Origin: Clostridiales bacterium | GTDB taxonomy: Bacteria > Bacillota > Clostridia > Lachnospirales > Lachnospiraceae | NCBI GenBank assembly: GCA_019416265.1 | Contig: DXXQ01000102.1 | Coordinates: 1-8,598 of the forward strand | Reading direction: 5' to 3' | DNA length: 8,598 bases | Shown here: positions 1-6,692 of the stretch, one piece after another | Layout of the letters: every line of letters starts with the position of its first letter | Numbering within the stretch: position 1 is the first letter of the stretch | Notes under the pieces: model-generated | Told to the model about the DNA's origin: nothing | The model's database searches: none | The model's input: the letters and a program-made list of their open reading frames with translations, nothing else | Made by a program: the position numbers and the translations under genes

Positions 1-906
1 GATTTCTTCAAACAACTTGGAGTGCTGATCTTTTTCCATATCTATTCCGTATTCCTGTTTCATCAGACGGACCGCATCCTGGTTGATCTGAGGTTTTGTC
101 TCTGTTCCCGCAGAATAGCAGTCGCAGATATCAGAAAGATATTTTTTCCCCAGCGCTTCCGCGATCTGACTGCGGCAGGAGTTGTGCACACAGATAAACG
201 CAACCTTTGTTTTCGGATGGTTCTTACTGTTAAAGGGACACTCCCCCTGAATGCACTGGTTGTTCTTCTCTGAGCGGGAGCAAACAATCTCTCCCAGCTC
301 CATTTGGATTCCTATTTTCTCTTTTGTCAGGCGGACTGCCTCTGCAATGGCAAGATAGGCGTTTCTTTTACAGCAGCGGGGGCCTCCGTGCTCGGAAATC
401 TTTTTCAGGGCGGAGGATGCCATAAGATTGGAAAGACTCCATTCTTCCTTTGCCAGGGGAGTTGCTCCGGTGATGATCGACATATACATTCCCGTGCTGA
501 TCCCTGCTCCGCAGGCTCCCCAGAATCCACAGGCTCCCCCCGGAACCATCTTTCCTCTGCTGAACATTTCCCCAAGGGCTCTGCCCAGCTCCAGCTCTCC
601 CCCAGCATTTTTATACGCTGTCAAAAGTGCAGCGCCGACCATGACATGGTGCTCCGGTCCGTGCATATGGCAAAAGGACATTTCCATCATCTTTTCTATG
701 ATTTCCACCGGGTTTTTCCCTGTTTTCGCCATACACAGTCCGATAATCTGATCCATTCCTCCTGTATGACATTCGCTGCAGACATAATGTCCGTTGACAC
801 ATCTTGTTTTACTTGTTTCTTTTTTGTGACAGATCGCACATTCCATCTCAGCATCTTCCTTGAGATATTCCAGAGGGGCTTTGCAGATCAAACATTCTTC
901 TTTCAT
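1..906 (-). CDS. DUF5714-like Cys-rich protein fused to LMW-phosphatase/ArsC-type arsenate reductase (partial, C-terminus beyond left edge)
   Basis: An uninterrupted reading frame of 302 codons runs from the ATG at 906 to the window edge without a stop. The N-terminal part (about 1-200) is Cys/His rich: CxxC pairs at 5/8, 23/26 and 43/46, a GHYVC motif (39-43), a CHMHGPEHH block (79-87), GACGFWGACGAG (125-136) and a CC pair (178/179). I recognise this pattern as a DUF5714-type domain, function unknown. A Cys-containing linker (Cys209, 218, 223) leads to a second domain at about 234 that starts VAFICVHNSCRSQIAEALG. This holds the CX5R phosphate loop (Cys239-Arg245) of low-molecular-weight protein tyrosine phosphatases and thioredoxin-linked ArsC arsenate reductases. 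About 70 of its usual 130 or so residues are visible, so the later redox cysteines that would separate ArsC from a phosphatase cannot be checked. The start overlaps the stop of the transglutaminase-like gene as ATGA, with AAGGA seven bases upstream. Reductase activity is inferred from family only. Confidence 0.85.
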   Translation of the reverse strand, partial: MKEECLICKAPLEYLKEDAEMECAICHKKETSKTRCVNGHYVCSECHTGGMDQIIGLCMAKTGKNPVEIIEKMMEMSFCHMHGPEHHVMVGAALLTAYKNAGGELELGRALGEMFSRGKMVPGGACGFWGACGAGISTGMYMSIITGATPLAKEEWSLSNLMASSALKKISEHGGPRCCKRNAYLAIAEAVRLTKEKIGIQMELGEIVCSRSEKNNQCIQGECPFNSKNHPKTKVAFICVHNSCRSQIAEALGKKYLSDICDCYSAGTETKPQINQDAVRLMKQEYGIDMEKDQHSKLFEEI

Positions 907-1940
907 CCTTCGTTCCTTCCTGTTTCCTTTTCTCCTTCATTTGCTTCTTCTATCACAATTTCTTCCATGGGAAGCTCCTTTGTGAAAAAAACCCGGATCA
1001 CTGCCTGGGGCCAGTTCAGTGAAACCTTTGCGTGTTTTTCTTTTTTAGCTGCCTCCTCTTCCAAAATATGAAGAAGCTCTGCAAGCATTTCTCTTGTGAG
1101 ATATCCTCCCCTCCAGTGAAAGGTGAGGGTTTTTCCTTTTTTGGCTGCCTGCAGTCCGCGTTTGCGAACCTCCTCTTCTTTTGTGAAGGAAAGCTTTTTT
1201 ATTTTATAATAAAAATGGTCTCCGTCGCTGCATTTGGGCGTCTCGTAAATTACCGGCTCATGGTCGCGGTATATCTGTTTATCAGACAGCAAAAAATAAT
1301 CATATCGCAGTTCCTCTGTTTTTCCCAGCGAATTGTCAAAGGTTGCATCCATGTGGTAATATTTCCCTTCTATTTTCACAACATTCCAGGCATGGCGGTA
1401 CTTGATTCCTTTTTCCGGATTGTTGTCGCACAGAGCTACGATACACCAGATATTCAGAGCATCGCACAGTATCTTTACTGTCTTTGCTATGCCCTCGCAG
1501 ACGCCTACTCCCAGTCCAAGAGGCCCTATGATCTCATGGGAATAAGCTTTTTTCAGCTTGTCGTACCGGACTGACCGGCAGATAAAGTCATGGATGTAAA
1601 GAAGCTTATCCATCTCCTTTAACTCTTTTGCCGGGCGCACAAGCTTCTCGATCCGGGCATTCATATTTTTCTGATGTTCCTGGATCTTCTTTTTGTCAAA
1701 AAGGTACTCCGGTATCAGCTCTGCATTGGATGCATTTTTGTAATATCTGTATTTATATGTTACAGAGTAAAACAGTTCCGGATGATCCATGCGGAGACAA
1801 AAATAAATATCTGCCAGCTCCTTTCCGTCCAACAGGGGAACCTGAAAGGACGGCGCCAGATTCCGAAGCCCCGTCAGCATTGCATGATATGCAGCCTGTG
1901 CCGGTTTCTTTAATTGATTGTAGTAGTATGATTCCATCAT
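903..1940 (-). CDS. Transglutaminase-like superfamily protein, cytoplasmic
   Basis: The 345-residue protein contains a transglutaminase/protease-like core. A catalytic Cys sits in GVGVCEGIAK (Cys148), followed by His in YRHAWNVV (His183) and Asp in YHMDATFD (Asp198), in the correct order and spacing for the Cys-His-Asp triad. The region before it (about 1-140) is helical and charged. The tail (about 260-345) is rich in Lys and Glu. No signal peptide or membrane segment is seen, so the protein probably acts in the cytoplasm. Bacterial relatives include proteases, peptide N-glycanase-like enzymes and cross-linking enzymes, and the substrate cannot be predicted. AGGA lies ten bases before the ATG at 1940; the second codon is also ATG, so the start may be one codon later. 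The stop overlaps the next start as ATGA, implying translational coupling to the DUF5714-ArsC gene. A 59-base gap separates it from the methyltransferase gene upstream. Confidence 0.85.
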   Translation of the reverse strand: MMESYYYNQLKKPAQAAYHAMLTGLRNLAPSFQVPLLDGKELADIYFCLRMDHPELFYSVTYKYRYYKNASNAELIPEYLFDKKKIQEHQKNMNARIEKLVRPAKELKEMDKLLYIHDFICRSVRYDKLKKAYSHEIIGPLGLGVGVCEGIAKTVKILCDALNIWCIVALCDNNPEKGIKYRHAWNVVKIEGKYYHMDATFDNSLGKTEELRYDYFLLSDKQIYRDHEPVIYETPKCSDGDHFYYKIKKLSFTKEEEVRKRGLQAAKKGKTLTFHWRGGYLTREMLAELLHILEEEAAKKEKHAKVSLNWPQAVIRVFFTKELPMEEIVIEEANEGEKETGRNEG

Positions 1941-1999
1941 TTATATTTTATCCTGTTATTTGGTAATTGTTCTGAATATAGCAATGGCTTTTTCTTACG

Positions 2000-2614
2000 T
2001 CATTCCGTATAAGGGGATCCCATTTTAAAAATCACAATTCTTTCTCTTGGGTTTTCTCCGGGAAAGAGATCCCGGCAATCAATTTCATCTATAAAAATCA
2101 GTTCTTCCACTGTCATCAGCCAGGAAATATATTCATCCTGGGGATAATAAAAAAACAGAAGAATCTCCCGGGGCGACTCATAATAAGATTCCCGGATACG
2201 TCCCATAACCCTGCGAAGAATCTCAATGGAAAAGGGATTGAAAAAATACAGCCTGTCCATGTCCCGTGGAATCACAAATTCCGCTGCATCTGCATTCACA
2301 AAAGACACTCTGGACGCCGAAACTGCCTGTCGCCGGTTTTCTTCCGCCCTCTGAAAAATCCTTTTGTCATACTCGATCCCTACCGAGCGGCATCGGGTCT
2401 GGTAAGACAGAAAGAAATCTACCCGACCCTTCCCGCATCCGTAATCCGCCAGCACATTGTTTTTACGGATATATCCGCTGTTTGCCAGCCTTTCCAGAAC
2501 ACTGTACGGAGTGGGTTCATAAGGATAACGATACTGGTCTGAATTTGAGTCATCTCTTCCCAGAGTTTTAATCTGCAATACTCTGTCCCATCCGGCTTCC
2601 TTTTCCTGATTCAT
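2000..2614 (-). CDS. Class I SAM-dependent methyltransferase
   Basis: The protein has 204 residues from the chosen start. Motif I of the Rossmann-type SAM-binding fold is clear: LADYGCGKGRVDFF (about 55-68), followed by an acidic residue ending the second strand (GIEYD, Glu81), a VNADAAEF segment (106-113), and RLYFFNPFS (121-129) at the motif IV position. An aromatic-rich strand (LLFFYYP) follows. No substrate-recognition domain is attached, so the target (small molecule, protein or RNA) is unknown. The frame is open nine codons further upstream, but the ATG at 2614 is preferred: it forms an ATGA overlap with the deformylase stop and has GGAGGG nine bases upstream. It is the third gene of the cassette that begins at 3524. 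Methyltransferase fold is confident; the specific activity is not known. Confidence 0.85.
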   Translation of the reverse strand: MNQEKEAGWDRVLQIKTLGRDDSNSDQYRYPYEPTPYSVLERLANSGYIRKNNVLADYGCGKGRVDFFLSYQTRCRSVGIEYDKRIFQRAEENRRQAVSASRVSFVNADAAEFVIPRDMDRLYFFNPFSIEILRRVMGRIRESYYESPREILLFFYYPQDEYISWLMTVEELIFIDEIDCRDLFPGENPRERIVIFKMGSPYTE

Positions 2615-3021
2615 ATGATCACGCCCTCCAGATGATCGCATTCGTGAAGGATAATCTGTGCAGTCCAGCCATGAAATTTACTTCTCTGCTTTTGGAAATT
2701 TATGTCTTCATATGCAACTTCTATTTCCTCGTACCGGGTACACGGGCGCACACCGGGAAGAGACAGACAGCCTTCCTCTGTTCGATAGGCGCCTGATTTC
2801 TTCAAAATAACAGGATTGAACATAACGACATTCATAAATCCTACATTTACGGCAATAATTCTTTTTTTTACCCCGATCATATTCGCTGCCATTCCCACAC
2901 ATTCTTCCTCGTGAGCTTTCAGCGTATCCAACAGGTCCATTGCCGTTTGCCTATCTTCTTTCCCCGCAGGTTCTGACTTTTGTTTTAGGAACATTACATC
3001 CCTCATAATCGGTCTTATCAT
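2611..3021 (-). CDS. Short peptide deformylase family protein (divergent motif I)
   Basis: Peptide deformylases remove the formyl group from the N-terminal methionine of new proteins, using a metal ion held by one Cys and two His. This 136-residue protein keeps motif II as EGCLSLPG (Cys85) and motif III as HECDH (His126, Glu127, His130), so the metal ligands and general base are intact. Motif I, normally GLAAPQIG, reads GMAANMIG (43-50): the conserved Gln that stabilises the transition state is Met48, and the Pro is Asn47. The protein ends six residues after HECDH and lacks the C-terminal helix of the housekeeping enzyme. Short deformylase-like proteins of this kind are known in Clostridia. 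It is the second gene of the cassette, with ATGA overlaps at both ends, and is not next to the formyltransferase gene that usually accompanies def. Family is confident; activity on ordinary formyl-methionyl peptides is uncertain. Confidence 0.87.
   Translation of the reverse strand: MIRPIMRDVMFLKQKSEPAGKEDRQTAMDLLDTLKAHEEECVGMAANMIGVKKRIIAVNVGFMNVVMFNPVILKKSGAYRTEEGCLSLPGVRPCTRYEEIEVAYEDINFQKQRSKFHGWTAQIILHECDHLEGVII
2624..2629 (-). promoter_or_regulatory. Ribosome binding site that fixes the methyltransferase start
   Basis: GGAGGG on the minus strand lies nine bases before the ATG at 2614, inside the last codons of the deformylase gene. This supports the ATGA-overlap start over the in-frame ATG 27 bases upstream. 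Confidence 0.7.
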
Positions 3022-3524
3022 ATTTTTCCGTTCCTTCCTTCTGTTCTCAGGTATTCCTCTGCATCTTCCCTTTTTCTGAAAATATGCAGTTCCTTCTCTT
3101 TTTCATATTTTTTCAGAATCTCATAAATCTTCGGCAGGCTGTCTTTGGGAAAATCCACAATAAATTGTCGAAATTCCTGATCAAACTCCGCTTCCACCCA
3201 CGGCATATCCGGGCGCTCTTTCCCAATACGGGAGACAGCCCCTTCAAGACACAGCTCCAGCGGGTAATCCAGAAGAAAAACCGTATCACATTCCTTCAGG
3301 CGCATTTCCAGTGTCCGAATATAATTTCCATCAAGAATCCACTGTCCCTTTTCCATAATTCCCTTTAACTTTTCATCAAATTCATCTCTGGAAATATTTG
3401 TCCCATCTGCCTTATGCCAGATCATATCCAGATAAAAAAGAGGAAGGCCCGTTTTCTCTTTTAACTTTCTCGCAAAGGTACTCTTCCCCGCGCCGGGACA
3501 GCCGATGATGATTACTTTCTTCAT
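3018..3524 (-). CDS. P-loop NTPase, FlaR/adenylate-kinase-like
   Basis: The 168-residue protein begins with a Walker A loop, GCPGAGKST (8-16), directly after a hydrophobic strand. YLDMIW (31-36), GQWILDGNY (60-68) and a hydrophobic TVFLLDYP strand (81-88) follow. This arrangement is typical of the small nucleotide-kinase-like proteins annotated as 'topology modulation protein FlaR' or AAA family ATPase. They are presumed phosphotransferases, but their substrates are generally not established. The start is well supported: AAGGAG lies six bases before the ATG at 3524, and a promoter lies upstream. It is the first gene of the cassette; its stop overlaps the deformylase start as ATGA. No signal peptide or membrane segment is seen. 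Confidence 0.85.
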   Translation of the reverse strand: MKKVIIIGCPGAGKSTFARKLKEKTGLPLFYLDMIWHKADGTNISRDEFDEKLKGIMEKGQWILDGNYIRTLEMRLKECDTVFLLDYPLELCLEGAVSRIGKERPDMPWVEAEFDQEFRQFIVDFPKDSLPKIYEILKKYEKEKELHIFRKREDAEEYLRTEGRNGKI

Positions 3525-3556
3525 AAATGTCTCCTTATGACTGAAACTCTATTCTT

Positions 3557-3585
3557 ATTTTGCCGTTTGAGGTTTCTGCTGTCAA
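3557..3585 (-). promoter_or_regulatory. Sigma-A-type promoter of the five-gene cassette
   Basis: On the minus strand a perfect -35 TTGACA (3585-3580) is followed after exactly 17 bases by CAAAAT (3562-3557), four of six matches to TATAAT. Transcription would start near 3550 and give a leader of about 25 bases containing the AAGGAG site of the P-loop NTPase gene. Position and spacing support it; it is not tested. Confidence 0.65.
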
Positions 3586-3683
3586 TGTTTTCTTCTGATT
3601 TGTGTACCCTGTACTTGAAAGATTGCCGGAACCATATATGGAGTTTTATTGTTACCGTTCACACGGCACTATCCCGCAAGGTG

Positions 3684-3705
3684 TTTTGGCATGTATATGC
3701 CAAAA
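3684..3705. repeat. Perfect 9-bp inverted repeat between leuS and the cassette
   Basis: TTTTGGCAT and ATGCCAAAA flank a four-base GTAT spacer. No T-run follows on the minus strand, so it is a poor terminator for leuS. It lies about 100 bases upstream of the cassette promoter and could be a protein-binding site or an RNA hairpin in read-through transcripts. Confidence 0.5.
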
Positions 3706-3720
3706 TCCCGAGACACACAA

Positions 3721-3773
3721 ACCAAAAGAGGCAGTCCTCCCTGTATATAAGCATACGGAGTTCTGCCTCTTAT
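3721..3773 (-). terminator. Rho-independent terminator of leuS
   Basis: About 17 bases after the leuS stop, the minus strand carries AAGAGGCAG (3771-3763) paired with CTGCCTCTT (3734-3726). A further CTCC/GGAG pairing extends the stem inwards, and a T-rich tract (TTGGTTTGTGT) follows. The T-tract is interrupted, so some read-through into the downstream cassette is possible. Confidence 0.65.
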
Positions 3774-3787
3774 TTTATTCACACTGC

Positions 3788-6196
3788 CTATTTCTGCACA
3801 ATATTAATAATCTTCTTCGGTACGTAAATCTCTTTGATGATCGTTCCTGTAAGCTTATCTGCTATTGCCTCTTTACCTTTTGCAATGGCTGTATCTTTGT
3901 CAACATCTGCCGGAAGAGCGATTACTACTTTTGTTTTGCCGTTGATCTGTACCGGAACCTCGATGGTGTTTTCAACGGTTTTCGCTTCGTCGTATTCCGG
4001 CCAGGTCTGCTGGTATACATAGCCTTCGTATCCGCATGTGCTCCAGATTTCCTCTGTGATATGAGGAGCTACAGGGTTAAGAAGAATAAGGAAGGTTTCG
4101 TATTCTTTCCGTGTGATGCTTCCTTTTTTTGCAAAGTCATTGAGAAGCGCCATCAGCGCTGCAATTGCAGTGTTGTATTTCAGGCTCTCGAAATCATTGC
4201 TTACCTTCTTAATTGTCTGGTGCATCTTTGTCTCAAAATCTGCGCTGTAAGCATCTCCGTCAACAAGGATATCCTGAAGCTTCCATACACGATCAAGGAA
4301 ACGACGGCAGCCTTTTACACCATTTTCTGACCAGGATGCGCTTAAATCAAAGGCTCCGATGAACATTTCGTAGGTACGAAGCGTATCTGCGCCGTAGTCA
4401 TTTACGATTTCATCCGGATTAACCACGTTGCCTCTGGATTTGGACATCTTTTCGCCGTTCTCACCAAGGATCATACCGTGAGAAGTACGTTTCTGGTATG
4501 GTTCCGGACATGGAACTACATTCTGGTCATACAGGAATCTGTGCCAGAATCTGGAATAAAGAAGGTGAAGGGTTGTATGCTCCATACCGCCGTTATACCA
4601 GTCAACAGGCAGCCAGTATTTCAGAGCTTCCGGACTTGCCAGAGCTTCTTTATTGTGCGGGTCTGTATAACGAAGGAAATACCAGGAAGAACCTGCCCAC
4701 TGAGGCATGGTATCTGTCTCTCTCTTAGCCGGACCGCCGCAGCAAGGACAGGTTGTATTTACCCAGTCAATCATAGCTGCAAGAGGAGATTCTCCGTTAT
4801 CTGTCGGCATATAGCTTTCTACGTCCGGAAGCTCTAAGGGAAGCTCGCTTTCCGGAAGGGCTACATAACCGCATTTTTCACATTTCACGATCGGGATCGG
4901 CTCGCCCCAGTAACGCTGGCGGGAGAATACCCAGTCTCTTAATTTATAGTTTGTCTTGCTTGTGCCGAGCTTCTGCTCCTCCAGCCACTCAACAATTTTC
5001 TTCTTTGCATCTGCAACTTCCAGTCCGTCAAGGAATCCTGAATTCACCATCTTGCCTGTGGCAACGTCTGTGAAAGCTTCTTCCTGAACGTTTTTGCCCC
5101 CGGCAACAACCTCAATGATCGGAAGGTTGAATTTCTTTGCAAATTCCCAGTCACGGGTATCGTGTGCAGGAACCGCCATGATAGCGCCTGTACCATAGCT
5201 CATCAGTACATAATCGGAAACCCAGATCGGAATATCTTTTCCATTTACAGGATTCACAGCTGTAAGTCCGTCGATCTGTACGCCTGTTTTCTCTTTTGCA
5301 AGCTCAGAACGCTCAAAATCAGATTTTCTGGAAGCCTGCTCCTGATATGCGCGGATCTCCTCAAGATTTTTAATCTCATCCTTATATTTCTCAAGCATCG
5401 GATGCTCCGGAGATACAACCATGTAGGTTGCGCCGAAAAGTGTATCCGGTCTTGTGGTATAAACAGTCAGCTGGTCTTCTTTTCCGCTGATGGTAAAGTT
5501 CACTTCCGCACCCTGGCTCTTTCCGATCCAGTTCTTCTGAGAAACCTTTACACGCTCAATAAAATCAAGACCGTCAAGCCCCTCCAGAAGCTTCTCTGCG
5601 TAATCTGTGATCTTAAGCATCCACTGGCTCTTTACCTTACGTACTACAGGAGAACCGCAGCGCTCGCAGACACCGTTTACAACCTCTTCATTTGCAAGAC
5701 CAACCTTACAGGATGTACACCAGTTGATCGGCATCTCACTCTTATATGCAAGTCCTGCATTGAAAAGCTTCAGGAAAATCCACTGTGTCCATTTGTAGTA
5801 ATCAACATCTGTGGTATTGATCTCGCGATCCCAGTCAAAAGAATATCCAAGGGAGTGAAGCTGCTCTTTGAAACGCTTTACATTATTTGCTGTAACAATC
5901 TTCGGATGGATTTTGTTTTTGATCGCATAGTTCTCTGTAGGAAGTCCGAATGCGTCCCATCCCATGGGATAAAGTACGTTATATCCCTGCATTCTGCGCT
6001 TTCTTGCTACAATATCAAGAGCTGTGTAGGGTCTTGGGTGACCTACATGAAGCCCCTGTCCTGACGGATAAGGGAATTCTACCAGTGCATAGTATTTCGG
6101 TTTGCTGTAATCTTCGGTTGCTGCGAAAGCCTTATTGTCATCCCAGACTTTCTGCCATTTCTGCTCGATTACCTTATGATTATAAGGTGCTGCCAT
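3788..6196 (-). CDS. leuS: Leucyl-tRNA synthetase
   Basis: This class I aminoacyl-tRNA synthetase attaches leucine to tRNA-Leu in the cytoplasm. The 802-residue length is normal for the bacterial enzyme. The HIGH-type signature is HVGH (50-53), with FPYPSG before it, and KMSKS is at 583-587. Zinc-knuckle cysteines occur at 160/163/177/180 and 439/442/483/486. The CP1 editing domain (about 220-420) contains TTRPDTLFGATY (247-258) and the GTGAIMAVPAHDTRD block (335-349), whose Asp-bearing end is needed to hydrolyse mischarged tRNA. The anticodon-binding helices and a C-terminal domain follow, ending in a TAG stop at 3788. The start at 6196 has AGGAGG eight bases upstream. A T-box leader precedes the gene and a terminator follows it. 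Identification is essentially certain; no unusual features were found. Confidence 0.98.
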   Translation of the reverse strand: MAAPYNHKVIEQKWQKVWDDNKAFAATEDYSKPKYYALVEFPYPSGQGLHVGHPRPYTALDIVARKRRMQGYNVLYPMGWDAFGLPTENYAIKNKIHPKIVTANNVKRFKEQLHSLGYSFDWDREINTTDVDYYKWTQWIFLKLFNAGLAYKSEMPINWCTSCKVGLANEEVVNGVCERCGSPVVRKVKSQWMLKITDYAEKLLEGLDGLDFIERVKVSQKNWIGKSQGAEVNFTISGKEDQLTVYTTRPDTLFGATYMVVSPEHPMLEKYKDEIKNLEEIRAYQEQASRKSDFERSELAKEKTGVQIDGLTAVNPVNGKDIPIWVSDYVLMSYGTGAIMAVPAHDTRDWEFAKKFNLPIIEVVAGGKNVQEEAFTDVATGKMVNSGFLDGLEVADAKKKIVEWLEEQKLGTSKTNYKLRDWVFSRQRYWGEPIPIVKCEKCGYVALPESELPLELPDVESYMPTDNGESPLAAMIDWVNTTCPCCGGPAKRETDTMPQWAGSSWYFLRYTDPHNKEALASPEALKYWLPVDWYNGGMEHTTLHLLYSRFWHRFLYDQNVVPCPEPYQKRTSHGMILGENGEKMSKSRGNVVNPDEIVNDYGADTLRTYEMFIGAFDLSASWSENGVKGCRRFLDRVWKLQDILVDGDAYSADFETKMHQTIKKVSNDFESLKYNTAIAALMALLNDFAKKGSITRKEYETFLILLNPVAPHITEEIWSTCGYEGYVYQQTWPEYDEAKTVENTIEVPVQINGKTKVVIALPADVDKDTAIAKGKEAIADKLTGTIIKEIYVPKKIINIVQK

Positions 6197-6221
6197 CTTT
6201 TTTTCCTCCTAAAATTATATT

Positions 6222-6259
6222 AAAAAAGCCCTTCGTCTCCGTTTCCAGAGACGAAAGGC
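6222..6259 (-). terminator. T-box regulated intrinsic terminator
   Basis: GCCTTTCGTCTCT (6259-6247) pairs with GGAGACGAAGGGC (6240-6228), with two G-U wobbles and a short loop, and is followed by six T residues (6227-6222). It ends about 25 bases before the leuS start. It is mutually exclusive with the antiterminator that uses the upstream T-box sequence. Confidence 0.9.
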
Positions 6260-6492
6260 ATCCTTCCGTGGTACCACTCTGATTCACCGGTTCTGTCCCC
6301 GGCGCACTCTATTTTCTGTAACGGGAAATCCCGGCAAAGCCTACCTCACAGATTTATATCTGTTATCACGTTCAGCTTCACAGCTCGGAGGCGAGTTCGA
6401 ATCACCGCATAACTGCCTCGCACCAAACGGCAGCTCTCTGTCTATGCTGAGAAATCCTACTATTCCCCGTCATCGCTTTTCTTATATAACTA
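6222..6492 (-). promoter_or_regulatory. T-box leader (leucine specifier) controlling leuS
   Basis: The minus-strand leader of about 270 bases has the expected T-box parts in order: a stem I 5' side with GGGGAATAGTAGG (near 6469-6457), an AGAGAGCTG/GGTG segment (near 6438-6421), a specifier region GAACTCGCC with CTC at 6395-6393 (a Leu codon), the conserved AGAGTGGTACCACG (6280-6267), and a terminator hairpin. The TGGT bulge (6276-6273) would pair with the ACCA end of uncharged tRNA-Leu and favour the antiterminator. Low charged leucine would thus raise leuS expression. T-box identity is firm; the choice of CTC as specifier rests on sequence context rather than on a folded model. Confidence 0.93.
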
Positions 6493-6498
6493 TGTGAT

Positions 6499-6527
6499 AG
6501 TTTACCCTTTTCGGGGCTTTTTGTCAA
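6499..6527 (-). promoter_or_regulatory. Promoter of leuS
   Basis: Minus-strand TTGACA (6527-6522) is separated by 17 bases from TAAACT (6504-6499), four of six matches to TATAAT. Transcription would begin near 6492, just before the T-box stem I sequence. Confidence 0.7.
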
Positions 6528-6645
6528 CTGTGAATTCTTCCCCGAAGGAATTTTGCCTCGTTGCTGCGAACAGAGCAAACAGCAATCACAAAACCTTATC
6601 CCTGTGCATATCATAAATATATCCGTGGTTTTTCACAACTACTTA
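6528..6645. other. Intergenic stretch between the divergent leuS and ZIP promoters
   Basis: Together with the T-box leader this forms a gap of about 500 bases without a protein-coding gene. In the unexplained 118 bases I see only weak, short inverted repeats (AATTC/GAATT around 6533-6551 and TTGCTG/CAGCAA around 6561-6585). Neither has a T-run, and no convincing reading frame is present. Confidence 0.5.
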
Positions 6646-6654
6646 TGCTATTAT
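6646..6654 (+). promoter_or_regulatory. Extended -10 promoter for the ZIP transporter
   Basis: TGCTATTAT combines an extended -10 TG (6646-6647) with TATTAT (6649-6654), five of six matches to consensus. No good -35 box lies 17 bases upstream, as is common for extended -10 promoters. The start would fall near 6661, about 32 bases before the ATG. Confidence 0.5.
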
Positions 6655-6692
6655 AAATACAAAAAATAACTCAAAAAGGAGATTCACCAATT

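Noticed and set aside
304..1071. Long plus-strand reading frame of 255 codons
   Set aside because: It is the mirror of the DUF5714-ArsC frame and of the end of the transglutaminase-like gene. Its translation has no recognisable domain, while the minus strand shows clear motifs.
1941..1999. Possible internal promoter or terminator in the gap between the methyltransferase and transglutaminase-like genes
   Set aside because: There is a TATATT hexamer but no acceptable -35, and no hairpin is present, so neither is supported.
3602..4330. Plus-strand reading frame of 242 codons across the leuS 3' end
   Set aside because: It crosses the leuS terminator and the antisense of the leuS coding region, with no family resemblance and no ribosome binding site.
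5162..6064. Plus-strand reading frame of 300 codons inside leuS
   Set aside because: It lies antisense to the conserved leuS sequence, lacks a ribosome binding site, and has a composition typical of a shadow frame.
6533..6585. Short inverted repeats between the leuS and ZIP promoters
   Set aside because: Stems are five or six base pairs with bulges and no T-run, so they are too weak to call a terminator or operator.
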